DNA of 64,000 nt from Micromonospora sp. U21 (GTDB taxonomy: Bacteria > Actinomycetota > Actinomycetes > Mycobacteriales > Micromonosporaceae), in NCBI RefSeq assembly GCF_018070045.1, contig NZ_JAGPYK010000018.1, positions 1 to 64,000 on the forward strand, read 5' to 3'. This document shows, piece after piece, positions 1 to 7,461 of this stretch (the first letter of the stretch is position 1; the number at the start of each line of letters is the position of its first letter). A program made the translations under genes and the position numbers. The notes under the pieces were generated by a model. That model saw nothing but the letters and a program-made list of their open reading frames with translations, was not told the DNA's origin and made no database searches.

Positions 1-114
1 GGGGGGTGCTTCGCGTCACTGCCAGTGGCGCCCGGGCTGGCGGTCGTCGACGCCGACGGCCGGTGGACGCGGCCCGGGATGCCCCTCGACCTGTGCCGGG
101 GGCGTGCTGGCCGG

Positions 115-879
115 TCAGAGGAACTTGTACATCTCCGCGGAGGCGTTCTCGGTCTCGTTGGCGGGCGGCGCGGTCACCGAGACCTTCTCGCCGAAGCCGC
201 TCATGCGCATGTCGGTGACCAGGTCGCCCACGGTCTTCGTGGCGATCGTGTAGGACAGCGCGGTGAGACGGCCGTCGGCGTCGACAGTCGCTTCGAACGG
301 AATCGCCTTCGGGTCCTTCGCCAGCTTCGCTGACGACTCCAGGCCCTCGCGCATGCCGCCATCGGTGCTGGCGGCCTCGGCAGCCTTGTTCAGGTCGGCG
401 GTGCCGGTGTAACGGCCACCGTCCACCTCCTGTGCGGACACGACGCCGCCGATGAGGCCGGTCTGCGACTTGATGTCGAAGGACTGGCGCAGCGAGCTGG
501 TTGGCCTGAGCTTGGTGAGGTCGATCTTCATCCACGGCTTCTCGCCCTCGAGCGAGTCCGACTTGATGTAGGCGGCGTCGCCGATCAGCCGGGCCTCCAT
601 CGGCTCCGGGGCATTACCGGTGACCTGGACCGCCCGGGAGGCCGGATCCATCTTTCCGCTGAGCGTGATGGATTGGGTGCCGGCCTTGATCGAAGCGTCC
701 ATGGTGACGGTGCCGGCGAGACTGCGATCCATGGCCTGCCGGATGGTGGTGACCGGGTCGGCCTTGGACGTCGCGGGGGCGGATGGGGGTGCGGCGGAGT
801 CGCCGCCGGAGTTGGTGCCACAGCCGGCCACGAGGGCGGCGACGAGGGCGATCGAAAGGGTTGGGATCAGTCGACGCAT
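115..879 (-). CDS. LppX/LprG-type lipoprotein
   Basis: Predicted secreted lipoprotein of 254 aa. The start is the ATG at 879, because it puts a signal peptide (MRRLIPTLSIALVAALVAGC) at the N-terminus ending in a lipobox (LVAGC). An ATG 33 codons upstream would spoil that signal. A low-complexity Ser/Ala/Pro linker follows the Cys, then a beta-rich domain with alternating charged and hydrophobic segments (for example the VTMDASIKAGTQSITLSGK type of strand). This is the pattern of the LppX_LprAFG family, whose members bind lipids or lipoglycans outside the membrane in actinobacteria. The family call rests on overall pattern only; ligand and partner are unknown. Its promoter should lie in 880-1024. 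Confidence 0.75.
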   Translation of the reverse strand: MRRLIPTLSIALVAALVAGCGTNSGGDSAAPPSAPATSKADPVTTIRQAMDRSLAGTVTMDASIKAGTQSITLSGKMDPASRAVQVTGNAPEPMEARLIGDAAYIKSDSLEGEKPWMKIDLTKLRPTSSLRQSFDIKSQTGLIGGVVSAQEVDGGRYTGTADLNKAAEAASTDGGMREGLESSAKLAKDPKAIPFEATVDADGRLTALSYTIATKTVGDLVTDMRMSGFGEKVSVTAPPANETENASAEMYKFL

Positions 880-1024
880 AGACGTGACCCTAACGGGCGA
901 CCGCCAGCCGATTTCGTGAGCACCACCCCCACCGCGATGCCGAGGTGCCGGTGACGGGCACTTGAGATTTGCAAACATCTCTGTAACGAGAATCGGGGAA
1001 AATGCGCTGCCCCTCGTCTGCCGC

Positions 1025-1050
1025 GCCTATTCCCACCGGTGGGAATAGGC
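1025..1050. promoter_or_regulatory. perfect 26-bp palindrome in the clpP-lipoprotein gap
   Basis: The two 13-base arms (GCCTATTCCCACC and its exact complement) abut with no loop. The site lies in the 305-bp gap 880-1184, about 145 nt upstream of the lipoprotein start and about 135 nt beyond the clpP stop. A loop-free palindrome suits an operator for a dimeric regulator better than a terminator, and no T-run follows. The rest of the gap shows no gene. Confidence 0.45.
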
Positions 1051-1184
1051 TCCGAAGTTCAGGGCCAGCTTCACGCAAGCCCGCCCCGTGCCTGGTCGGA
1101 CGCGGATCGAGGGGGTCGCGTCCGGCATCGGCACAGGTTCAACGCGCTGAACAGGAACGTCGACCTGCCCCGACCCGCCGCGGG

Positions 1185-1784
1185 TCAGACCGCCGGTAGC
1201 TGCTCGGCCCGGGTGAGCACGTGGTCGACCAGGCCGTACTCCAGGGCCTGTTCGGCGGTGAACCAGCGGTCGCGGTCCCAGTCCCGCTGGATCTCGGCGA
1301 GCGTTCGTCCACTGTGCTGCGCGATCAGCTCCTGCATGGTGTGCTTCACGTGCAGCATGTTCTCCGCCTGGATCCTGATGTCCGAGGCGGTGCCGCCCAT
1401 CCCGCCGGATGGCTGATGCATCATGATCCGCGAGTGCGGCAGCGCGTACCGCTTGCCGGCCGCGCCGGCGCAGAGCAGGAACTGCCCCATCGAGCCGGCG
1501 AACCCCAGCGCCAGCGTGGCCACGTCGTTGCGGACGTAGCGCATCGTGTCGTAGACCGCCATCCCGGCGCTCACCGAGCCGCCCGGCGAGTTGATGTAGA
1601 GGTAGATGTCCCGATCAGGGTCCTCGGCGGCGAGCAGCAGGATCTGCGCGCAGATCTGGTTGGCCGATTCCTCGGTCACCTCGGTGCCGAGGAAGACGAT
1701 CCGCTCCCGCAGCAGCCGCTCGAACACCTGGTCACCGAAGGACGGCTGCCCGCCGTCCAACATCCGCACGCCGTACCCGATCAT
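1185..1784 (-). CDS. clpP: ATP-dependent Clp protease proteolytic subunit ClpP
   Basis: Serine peptidase subunit of the Clp protease. It forms heptameric rings that degrade proteins fed by ClpX or ClpC in the cytoplasm. It is 199 aa, normal for the family. The catalytic triad is visible: Ser98 in GFAGSMG, His123 in MMHQPSG and Asp172 in DRDRWFTAEQA. The oligomerisation/substrate motif INSPGGSVSAG is at 64-74. The gene stands alone rather than in the usual clpP1-clpP2 pair, and lies directly downstream of a PopR-type activator with two PopR boxes between them. That is the arrangement known for the conditionally expressed clpP3-clpP4 operon of Streptomyces. I infer that it is an accessory, regulated ClpP and that the main pair is elsewhere. 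Its ring partner cannot be told from here. Confidence 0.92.
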   Translation of the reverse strand: MIGYGVRMLDGGQPSFGDQVFERLLRERIVFLGTEVTEESANQICAQILLLAAEDPDRDIYLYINSPGGSVSAGMAVYDTMRYVRNDVATLALGFAGSMGQFLLCAGAAGKRYALPHSRIMMHQPSGGMGGTASDIRIQAENMLHVKHTMQELIAQHSGRTLAEIQRDWDRDRWFTAEQALEYGLVDHVLTRAEQLPAV

Positions 1785-1877
1785 CGCGCCCGCCTTCCAC
1801 CGTGCCGGCGGGCGGCGGGGCCGCCCGGTGGACCGGCCCCTCCAGCGTGCGGCGGCGGCGGTGGCTGGCCCAGGGAT

Positions 1878-1907
1878 TCTGCCGGTGGCAGATCTGCCGA
1901 CGGCAGA
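1878..1907 (-). promoter_or_regulatory. two tandem PopR boxes in front of clpP
   Basis: Two abutting copies of TCTGCC-N3-GGCAGA lie at 1878-1892 and 1893-1907, each a perfect palindrome around a 3-base centre (GGT and GAC). This is the operator I recall for PopR in Streptomyces lividans. The sites lie 94-123 nt upstream of the clpP start and 10 nt past the popR stop, so they should serve a clpP promoter separate from popR. Confidence 0.85.
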
Positions 1908-1917
1908 ACCGCGCGGC

Positions 1918-2415
1918 CTACGCGGCGGTCAAGCGCCGCGCACCCGCCCGGGCCCGCGCGCAGCCCCGCGGGGCGGCGGTACGCGGACCGGGGCGCAGGC
2001 CACCGGTGGAGGCCATCGCTCCGACGTGCAGGGTCGGGCCGGTCGCCCCCGGCCCCCGGTGCAGGATCGGCCCGGAGGTGCGCGGGCCCACCCGCAGGGC
2101 GTGGTTTCCGGCGTCGTGTCGGGCCACCTCGACCCGCTCGAGCCGGCTCAACACCGCTCGCGGCGCGGCTGGGATGCGCGGCTCGACCCGGCGCATGTCG
2201 TCGCGGGCCTCCCCGAGCAGGTCGGAGAGGCTGATGCCGAGCGCCCGGCAGATCGCCGCGAGTACCTCGGACGAGGCCTCCTTGCGCCCCCGCTCCACCT
2301 CCGAGAGGTAGGGCACGGAGACGCCGGCCGACTGGGCCAGATCGCGCAGCGTGCGGCCCTGGCGCTGACGGTGGCGGCGCAGCACACCGCCGATCACTCG
2401 TCGCAGCAACGACAT
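1918..2415 (-). CDS. popR: PopR/ClgR-type HTH activator of clpP
   Basis: XRE-type DNA-binding protein of 165 aa. The helix-turn-helix is at residues 20-60 and contains RTLRDLAQSAGVSVPYLSEV followed by ERGRKEASSEVLAAICRALG, the signature shared by ClgR and PopR. The C-terminal 90 residues are Arg/Ala/Gly-rich and end in -LTAA. In Streptomyces, PopR activates clpP3-clpP4 and is itself degraded by the housekeeping ClpP through C-terminal alanines, so the Ala-Ala end fits that loop. The gene sits immediately upstream of clpP in the same direction, with exact PopR boxes in between, so PopR is preferred over ClgR. The start is the ATG at 2415. Confidence 0.82.
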   Translation of the reverse strand: MSLLRRVIGGVLRRHRQRQGRTLRDLAQSAGVSVPYLSEVERGRKEASSEVLAAICRALGISLSDLLGEARDDMRRVEPRIPAAPRAVLSRLERVEVARHDAGNHALRVGPRTSGPILHRGPGATGPTLHVGAMASTGGLRPGPRTAAPRGCARARAGARRLTAA

Positions 2416-2526
2416 GCGGGCCTCGCTTTCGCGGTCGTCGGATGGTCAGCCCCATCATGCCCGTTCCCGGCTCTCGCGGCCGACCCGTACGGGTCCGCGC
2501 CGACGCGTCGACGCGGACCCGGCACC

Positions 2527-2766
2527 TCATCGGCCCAGGTGGGTGTGCCAGGTGGCCGGCTCGGGCACCAGCGTGACCGCGCGGAACAGGGCCCGGGTGC
2601 CGCCGGCGGGCAGCAGTGCGTCGTCGTCGATCGTCACGGTCGCCCCGTTGACGTCGTAGACGGTCAGCGACTCCTCGCCATCCTGCCCACCGAACCGCGC
2701 CGGATGCCCGTCGACCGTGGTGTTCGGCCTCGGCCGGTTCGTCGCTGTCGCCTGGTAGTCGGGCCC
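2527..2766 (-). pseudogene. C-terminal gene remnant without a start codon
   Basis: The minus strand carries about 80 codons with strong coding signature (about 90 % GC at third positions) ending in a TGA at 2527. The translation includes TVDGHPARFGGQDGEESLTV and ends ...PATWHTHLGR. Reading upstream, the frame stays open but has no ATG, GTG or TTG before codon usage degrades near 2770, so it cannot be a complete gene. It looks like the 3' end of a secreted or sensor-type protein left after a deletion. Family not recognised. The rest of 2416-2867 shows no other gene. Confidence 0.4.
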
Positions 2767-2867
2767 GGTGCCGCGATCGGTTGCCCGATCGGCACCCCGG
2801 ACTGGGAACCGAGCCGTACCGGCTATGTTGTGGGCGTGCAGGCGACGGTGGCGGAGCAGGTTCGACG

Positions 2868-3881
2868 GTGATCCATTTCCCTGCTCAGCGCCGAGGTCCG
2901 CTGAGCGCGTTGAGCCTACGGCTGGCCGCCGCCCTGGGCCTGGTCCTGGCCGTGGTCAGCGCGGTCTACCTGGACCGGGACGGCTACCGCGACGTCAACG
3001 AGGACGGCCTGACGCTGCTCGACTGCTTCTACTACGCGGTGGTCTCGCTCTCCACCACCGGCTACGGCGACATCACCCCGGCCGCGCAGTCGGCCCGGCT
3101 GGTCAACGTCCTCTTCGTCACGCCCGCCCGGGTGCTCTTCCTGATCATCCTGGTCGGCACCACCCTGGAAGTCCTGACCGAGCAGTACCGGACCGGCCGT
3201 CGCCTGTCGCGGTGGAGGAGAACCGTGAAGGACCACGTCATCATCTGCGGCTACGGCACCAAGGGCCGCAGCGCGGTCTCCGCCCTGATGGAGAACGGTC
3301 TGGACCGGTCGAGGATCGTGGTGGTGGAGCGCAGCGGCGCCGCCCTGCGGCAGGCCACCTCGGCCGGGCTGGTCGCCATCGAGGGCTCGGCGACCCGGTC
3401 GTCGGTGCTCAACGAGGCGCACGTCCGGAACGCGAAGGCCGTGATCATCGCGACCGACAGTGATGACGCCTCGGTGCTGGTGGCGCTGACCGTGCGGCAG
3501 CTCACCGCCGGTCAGGTCCGCATCATCGCAGCTGCCCGGGAGGCGGAGAACGCTCCGCTGCTCAAGCAGAGCGGTGCGCACCACGTGATCGTCTCCTCGG
3601 CCACCGCCGGTCGGTTGCTCGGTCTCTCCACCTCGGCGCCGCCGCTCATCGACGTGGTGGAGGACCTGCTCACCCCGGGTCAGGGCATGGCGCTGGCGAT
3701 GCGTTCGGCCGAGCGCGACGAGGTGGGTCGTTCGCCGCGTGAGCTGGAATCGCTGGTGATCGCCCTGGTCCGGCGGGGCAAGGTGGTCACCCTGGCCGAC
3801 CGGGCCGGCGCGGTGATCGAGACCGGCGACATGCTGGTGCACGTCCGCGACGATCGCCCCCAGTCGACCACGGCGGTCTGA
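2868..3881 (+). CDS. two-TM potassium channel with RCK (TrkA-N) domain
   Basis: Membrane K+ channel subunit of 337 aa. TM1 is at about 16-35, the pore helix carries the selectivity filter TTGYGD (63-68), and TM2 is at about 78-98. A cytoplasmic RCK domain follows, starting near 120, with the Rossmann motif ICGYGTKG, and a TrkA-C-like end. The RCK domain of such channels (MthK/Kch family) binds NAD(H), nucleotides or Ca2+ and gates the pore. The GTG at 2868 is chosen because GGAGCAGG lies 8 nt upstream and the protein then begins just before TM1. An in-frame ATG at 2781 adds an unlikely Cys/Gly-rich leader. The odd break PARVLFLI inside TM2 is worth noting. Ion and ligand are inferred from family. 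Confidence 0.88.
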   Translation: MIHFPAQRRGPLSALSLRLAAALGLVLAVVSAVYLDRDGYRDVNEDGLTLLDCFYYAVVSLSTTGYGDITPAAQSARLVNVLFVTPARVLFLIILVGTTLEVLTEQYRTGRRLSRWRRTVKDHVIICGYGTKGRSAVSALMENGLDRSRIVVVERSGAALRQATSAGLVAIEGSATRSSVLNEAHVRNAKAVIIATDSDDASVLVALTVRQLTAGQVRIIAAAREAENAPLLKQSGAHHVIVSSATAGRLLGLSTSAPPLIDVVEDLLTPGQGMALAMRSAERDEVGRSPRELESLVIALVRRGKVVTLADRAGAVIETGDMLVHVRDDRPQSTTAV

Positions 3882-3903
3882 GCCGCACGCCGCTGCCGTG
3901 GTA

Positions 3904-4392
3904 TCAGCGGCTGTCGACGGGAGACGTGTCCTCGAGGATCACCGCTTCGCAGGTGATCGTCGTCCCGGTGGCGGCCCGCCGGAGCAGTAGGTAGAGCTTC
4001 TCCCGCTCGTCGGGCTCCAGTGCCCCCAACACCTCGTTCTCGGCGCTGGCGAGGGCGCACTCCGCCTCGTTGAGCCGTTTTGCCCCGTCATCGGTGAGTT
4101 CGACGACGTGTCGGCGGCGATCCTCGGGCGAGCGGCGCCGCTCGATCAGCTGCATCGACTCGAGGTCGTTGAGCAGCCCGACGATGTTGGTGCCGTCCAT
4201 GGCCAGGGTGCTGGCGAGCGCCTGTTGGCTGGTCCCGCCGCCGTCCCGCAGCACGGTGAGCGCGACCAGATGCCGCGGCCGCAGGCCCAGTGGCGACAGC
4301 ACCGACTCGGACCGCAGCCGCATGCGCCTGGCCAGATGGTCCAGCAGCGGGCCTGAGCGGTGCTCCGAGGAGTCGAGCGGCGCGGCGGACAT
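3904..4392 (-). CDS. MarR-family transcriptional regulator
   Basis: Cytoplasmic repressor-type protein of 162 aa. The winged helix is at about 45-110: TSQQALASTLAMDGTNIVGL is the recognition region and RRRSPEDRRRHVVELTDDG is the MarR wing. The gene is divergent from azoR with 82 bp between starts, the common layout for a MarR/DUF24-like sensor controlling a quinone or azo reductase. The start is uncertain between the ATG at 4392 and the ATG at 4422, which would add 10 residues. A partial inverted repeat (CATCAAC at 4420-4426 and GTTGGTG at 4439-4445) overlaps the azoR promoter and could be its operator. The ligand is unknown. Confidence 0.85.
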   Translation of the reverse strand: MSAAPLDSSEHRSGPLLDHLARRMRLRSESVLSPLGLRPRHLVALTVLRDGGGTSQQALASTLAMDGTNIVGLLNDLESMQLIERRRSPEDRRRHVVELTDDGAKRLNEAECALASAENEVLGALEPDEREKLYLLLRRAATGTTITCEAVILEDTSPVDSR

Positions 4393-4415
4393 GTGACCCA
4401 GTCTACCGAGCTGGT

Positions 4416-4441
4416 GGAACATCAACCTGCTATAAATAGTT
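4416..4441 (+). promoter_or_regulatory. SigR/ECF-type promoter for azoR
   Basis: GGAAC at 4416-4420 and GTT at 4439-4441 are separated by exactly 18 nt. This matches the SigR/SigH (disulfide stress) pattern GGAA(T/C)-N18-GTT. The predicted start is about 25 nt upstream of the azoR ATG. The spacer contains TATAAATA, and the putative MarR operator overlaps it. Confidence 0.55.
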
Positions 4442-4474
4442 GGTGCTTCACATACGATCCCTGGAGGGGGAATA

Positions 4475-5119
4475 ATGAACCTGCTACATATCGACTCGAG
4501 CATCCGTGGCGAGTGGTCCGTCAGCCGACGGCTCACCGCCCGCGCTGTCGCCGTCTGGCAGGCGGCCCACCCCGAGGGCACGGTGACGTACCGGGACCTG
4601 GGCACCGAGCCACTGCCGCACCTCGACGCGGCGGGCGGTCTGGCCCGGATGACGCCCACCGACCAGCACACCCCGGCGCAGCGCGAATCCTGGGAGCTCA
4701 GCGAGCAGCTGGTCCACGAGGTGAAGCAGGCCGACGTGGTGCTGCTCGGCCTGCCGCTCTACAACTACGGCGCGCCCAGCAGCGTCAAGGCCTGGGTCGA
4801 CCACCTGATCGTGCCGGGCCTGGCGTACGACCCGGCGTCTCAGGAGGGCCTGCTCGGCGGGCGCGAGTTCGTCGTGCTGGCCACCCGGGGTGGTGGCTAC
4901 GGCGAGGGCACGCCTCGCAACGGCTGGGACCACGCCGAGCCGTGGCTCCCGCACGGTCTCTCGCTGACCGGCATGGAGCCGCGCTTCATCAGCACCGAGC
5001 TGACACTCGCCCCGTCGGTCCCGGCGATGGCCGAGTTGATTCCGCTGCACGAGGCGAGCCTCGCGGCAACCGAGAAGGAGATCGACAACCTCTGGCTGCC
5101 GGCGTCCGCGCAGCGCTGA
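4475..5119 (+). CDS. azoR: FMN-dependent NADH-azoreductase
   Basis: Flavodoxin-fold oxidoreductase of 214 aa that reduces azo bonds and quinones in two-electron steps with FMN and NAD(P)H in the cytoplasm. The N-terminal phosphate-binding loop is LLHIDSSIRGEWSVSRRL, and the isoalloxazine-contact loop is PLYNYGAPSSVKAWVDH at about 97-113, both typical of AzoR. GGAGGGGG lies 6-7 nt upstream of the ATG. The divergent MarR gene and a SigR-type promoter suggest induction by electrophiles or quinones. The gene is monocistronic, ending in a hairpin at 5140-5175. Confidence 0.9.
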   Translation: MNLLHIDSSIRGEWSVSRRLTARAVAVWQAAHPEGTVTYRDLGTEPLPHLDAAGGLARMTPTDQHTPAQRESWELSEQLVHEVKQADVVLLGLPLYNYGAPSSVKAWVDHLIVPGLAYDPASQEGLLGGREFVVLATRGGGYGEGTPRNGWDHAEPWLPHGLSLTGMEPRFISTELTLAPSVPAMAELIPLHEASLAATEKEIDNLWLPASAQR

Positions 5120-5139
5120 CCGGAGCCTCCCGTTCGGAC

Positions 5140-5175
5140 GGTGGCTGGCCGTTCTGCACCGAAAGGCCAGCCACC
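5140..5175 (+). terminator. terminator hairpin after azoR
   Basis: An 11-bp perfect stem (GGTGGCTGGCC at 5140-5150, complement at 5165-5175) with a 14-nt loop lies 21 nt past the azoR stop. No strong T-run follows, as is usual in GC-rich actinobacteria. Confidence 0.65.
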
Positions 5176-5304
5176 GCCCCGCTGTTCCCCATTTCGATTG
5201 ACCCGAGGGCTTTCACCGTTCTTCTCGCGCGTGCTCCAGCCGGTCACCCTTCGAGCCGCGCGGTTCGCCCCCAAGGCTGAGTGAAGGTCCTCTATTTGGC
5301 GCTT

Positions 5305-5331
5305 TTTTCACGCCGTGATGCTTGCTAGTGT
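5305..5331 (+). promoter_or_regulatory. possible promoter for the trypsin gene
   Basis: TAGTGT at 5326-5331 resembles the -10 box seen elsewhere in the window; TTTTCA at 5305-5310 is a weak -35 with a short 15-nt spacer. The gap 5176-5530 is otherwise without a gene. The roughly 200-nt leader would be long. Confidence 0.3.
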
Positions 5332-5530
5332 GTGGCGGCTTGGAACTGCCAATGAGGTCGCCGTAGCGAGTGTTCGGCGCGGTGTCGTTGGCGCAGGCAC
5401 GACGGGGGCAACACACTTTTCGCAAGGGGCCATGGGCTCCCGGCGTCGGTCGTGGTCTTCCCGTCCGATCGGACGCATCTCATCCGGGCCGTTCCGAGTG
5501 CCTCGTTAATCGAACGACGGGAAGCAATCA

Positions 5531-7342
5531 GTGGCTGAAGTGGCAACATCCGCAGGAGCCCGACGGCGGTGGTACGCCGGTGTCGTGGCGAGCCTCGCTC
5601 TCATGGGCGTGGCGGCCGTCGCGCCTGCGACCAGTGCTCAGGCCGCCCCCGCCGGGGGCGGCGTGTACGACGCGGCGAGAAGTTCGCAACCGGACCGGTT
5701 CAAGAAGCTGCCGAACCTGCACAAGGGGAAGCTCACGCTTCCCGAGCCGGGCGCCAAGGGCCGGGCGTTCGAGTCCGGCACGGTTGCGTCTCCCAAGGTC
5801 TTCCAGGGGAGCCTGGCGAGCGCCTCCGAGTTCCCGTACATCGTGGGCATCGTCACCAGCTTCCAGGAAGGTTCGGACTACTTCTGGTACTGGTGCACCG
5901 GCACGATCATCGCCCCCAACAAGGTGCTGACGGCCGCGCACTGCACCGCCGACGGGCCCGGCACCACTCGGGTCATCGCCGGCAAGGACCGGCTGTTCGA
6001 CAGCACCGGTCAGATCATCGATGGCAGCGGGTTCGTCGCCGAGGTCGGCTCGACCTGGACCCACCCGGGCTGGAACATCGCCGCCCAGTACGAAAACCCC
6101 TTCGCTCCGATCGTGGACGACGTCTCGGTCCTCACGCTCAAGCAGAACCTGCCCAGCGCGTACACCCCGGTGTCGCTGAGCGCCCAGGGCGACCAGAGCC
6201 CGTACGTGGCCGGCACCCCGGCCCAGATCGCGGGCTACGGCGTCACCTCGTCCAACGACGCGGCCCCGGACAGCCGGCTGCGCAAGGCGACCGTCCCGAT
6301 TCAGTCCGACGAGGTCTGCGACGACACGGGGCTCTACATCGCCGACCGGATGATCTGCGCTGGCTCGGGCACCGACACCACGCCGAGCAGCGACACCTGC
6401 GGGGGTGACTCGGGCGGTCCGCTGCTCGTCAACGGGGTCCAGGTCGGTATCACCGACTGGGGCTTCGAGCCCTGCGGGTCGTCCCCGGGCTACTACGAGC
6501 GGCTGAGCTTCTACAACAGTGCCATCAAGGCGGACCTGACCCGGCCGAAGCTGATCAACGCCGACTGGTCCGGCGACGGGCACACCGACCTGATCGGTCG
6601 GGACAGCGCGGGCAACCTGCAGCTGTACTACGGCAGCGGCTTCGCCAACGACGGTTTTGGCGGCTTCTACTACAAGCGGCAGATCAACTCGGGGTGGTCC
6701 GGCTTCAGCCGGGTCTTCCGGGTCTACAACTGGAATGGCGACAAGAAGCCGTCCATCATGGCCATGAAGCCGAACGGTGAGCTGTTCATCTACAACACCG
6801 ACGGCGCCGGCAACTTCGTCGGCGGAGCCAAGAAGATCGGCAGCGGATGGGCGGGTTTCACCGCTCTCATGGTGACGAACAACTGGCTGGGTAACAACCG
6901 TCCGAGCCTGATGGTCCGCAAGTCCAACGGCGACCTGCTCCGCTACACCAGCAACGGTGCGGGCGGCTGGGAGAACCCGTCGGGCACCCGGATCGGCACC
7001 GGCTGGAACGGGTTCAACCTGTTCCTCACCCCGGGCGCCTGGAAGGGTGACGGGCTGGAGGTGCTGATCGGCCGCACCTCCACGGGCGTGCTGAAGATGT
7101 ACCAGTCCAACGGCACGGGCGGCTGGACCAACCCGTCCGGTACCCAGATCGGCAGCGGCTGGGCCAACTACAAGACCATCATGGTTCCGGGTGACTGGAG
7201 CGGCGACAACATGATGGATCTGTTGGGCGTCAACAGCAGCAACCAGATGCGGCTCTACACCACCAACGGCTACGGTCAGTGGCTCGACGCGAGCGGCAAG
7301 GTGATCTCCAGCGGCTGGGGCGGGTTCAACCCGATCTTCTGA
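5531..7342 (+). CDS. secreted trypsin-like serine protease with C-terminal FG-GAP/VCBS-like repeats
   Basis: Exported S1 peptidase of 603 aa. The signal peptide is at 1-39 (RRRWYAGVVASLALMGVAAV then ...SAQA). A propeptide follows, then a chymotrypsin-fold domain at about 90-335 with His137 in TAAHC, Asp197 in VDDVSVL and Ser294 in CGGDSGGP. The C-terminal 260 residues hold about five repeats containing D-W-x-G-D-x-x-x-D-L or W-x-G elements (ADWSGDGHTDLIGRD is the clearest). These resemble the FG-GAP/VCBS beta-propeller that binds Ca2+ or carbohydrate and is often fused to actinomycete exoproteases. It starts with GTG, with GGGAAG 6-7 nt upstream. Substrate unknown. Monocistronic, with a strong terminator. 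Confidence 0.92.
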   Translation: MAEVATSAGARRRWYAGVVASLALMGVAAVAPATSAQAAPAGGGVYDAARSSQPDRFKKLPNLHKGKLTLPEPGAKGRAFESGTVASPKVFQGSLASASEFPYIVGIVTSFQEGSDYFWYWCTGTIIAPNKVLTAAHCTADGPGTTRVIAGKDRLFDSTGQIIDGSGFVAEVGSTWTHPGWNIAAQYENPFAPIVDDVSVLTLKQNLPSAYTPVSLSAQGDQSPYVAGTPAQIAGYGVTSSNDAAPDSRLRKATVPIQSDEVCDDTGLYIADRMICAGSGTDTTPSSDTCGGDSGGPLLVNGVQVGITDWGFEPCGSSPGYYERLSFYNSAIKADLTRPKLINADWSGDGHTDLIGRDSAGNLQLYYGSGFANDGFGGFYYKRQINSGWSGFSRVFRVYNWNGDKKPSIMAMKPNGELFIYNTDGAGNFVGGAKKIGSGWAGFTALMVTNNWLGNNRPSLMVRKSNGDLLRYTSNGAGGWENPSGTRIGTGWNGFNLFLTPGAWKGDGLEVLIGRTSTGVLKMYQSNGTGGWTNPSGTQIGSGWANYKTIMVPGDWSGDNMMDLLGVNSSNQMRLYTTNGYGQWLDASGKVISSGWGGFNPIF

Positions 7343-7364
7343 TCGAGGGCTGTCACCGCAAACG

Positions 7365-7399
7365 GAAGGGGCCCGCAACCATTGGTTGCGGGCCCCTTC
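7365..7399. terminator. strong bidirectional terminator between the trypsin gene and korB
   Basis: A perfect 16-bp stem (GAAGGGGCCCGCAACC, 7365-7380, complement 7384-7399) has a 3-nt loop. It lies between the convergent genes ending at 7342 and 7462, so it can end transcription from both sides. Confidence 0.85.
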
Positions 7400-7461
7400 T
7401 CGCCGTTTCTCCATCGCTCCGATGGCCGGTTCGGCGCGCGGTGCGCCTGCGGCCGCGAGGG

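Noticed and set aside
5315..5509. 64-codon frame before the trypsin gene
   Set aside because: Poor codon bias and no ribosome site; more likely the leader or promoter region.
5528..7414. 628-codon open frame on the minus strand across the trypsin gene
   Set aside because: It is a shadow of the high-GC trypsin gene on the other strand; the plus-strand protein has a complete catalytic triad and signal peptide.
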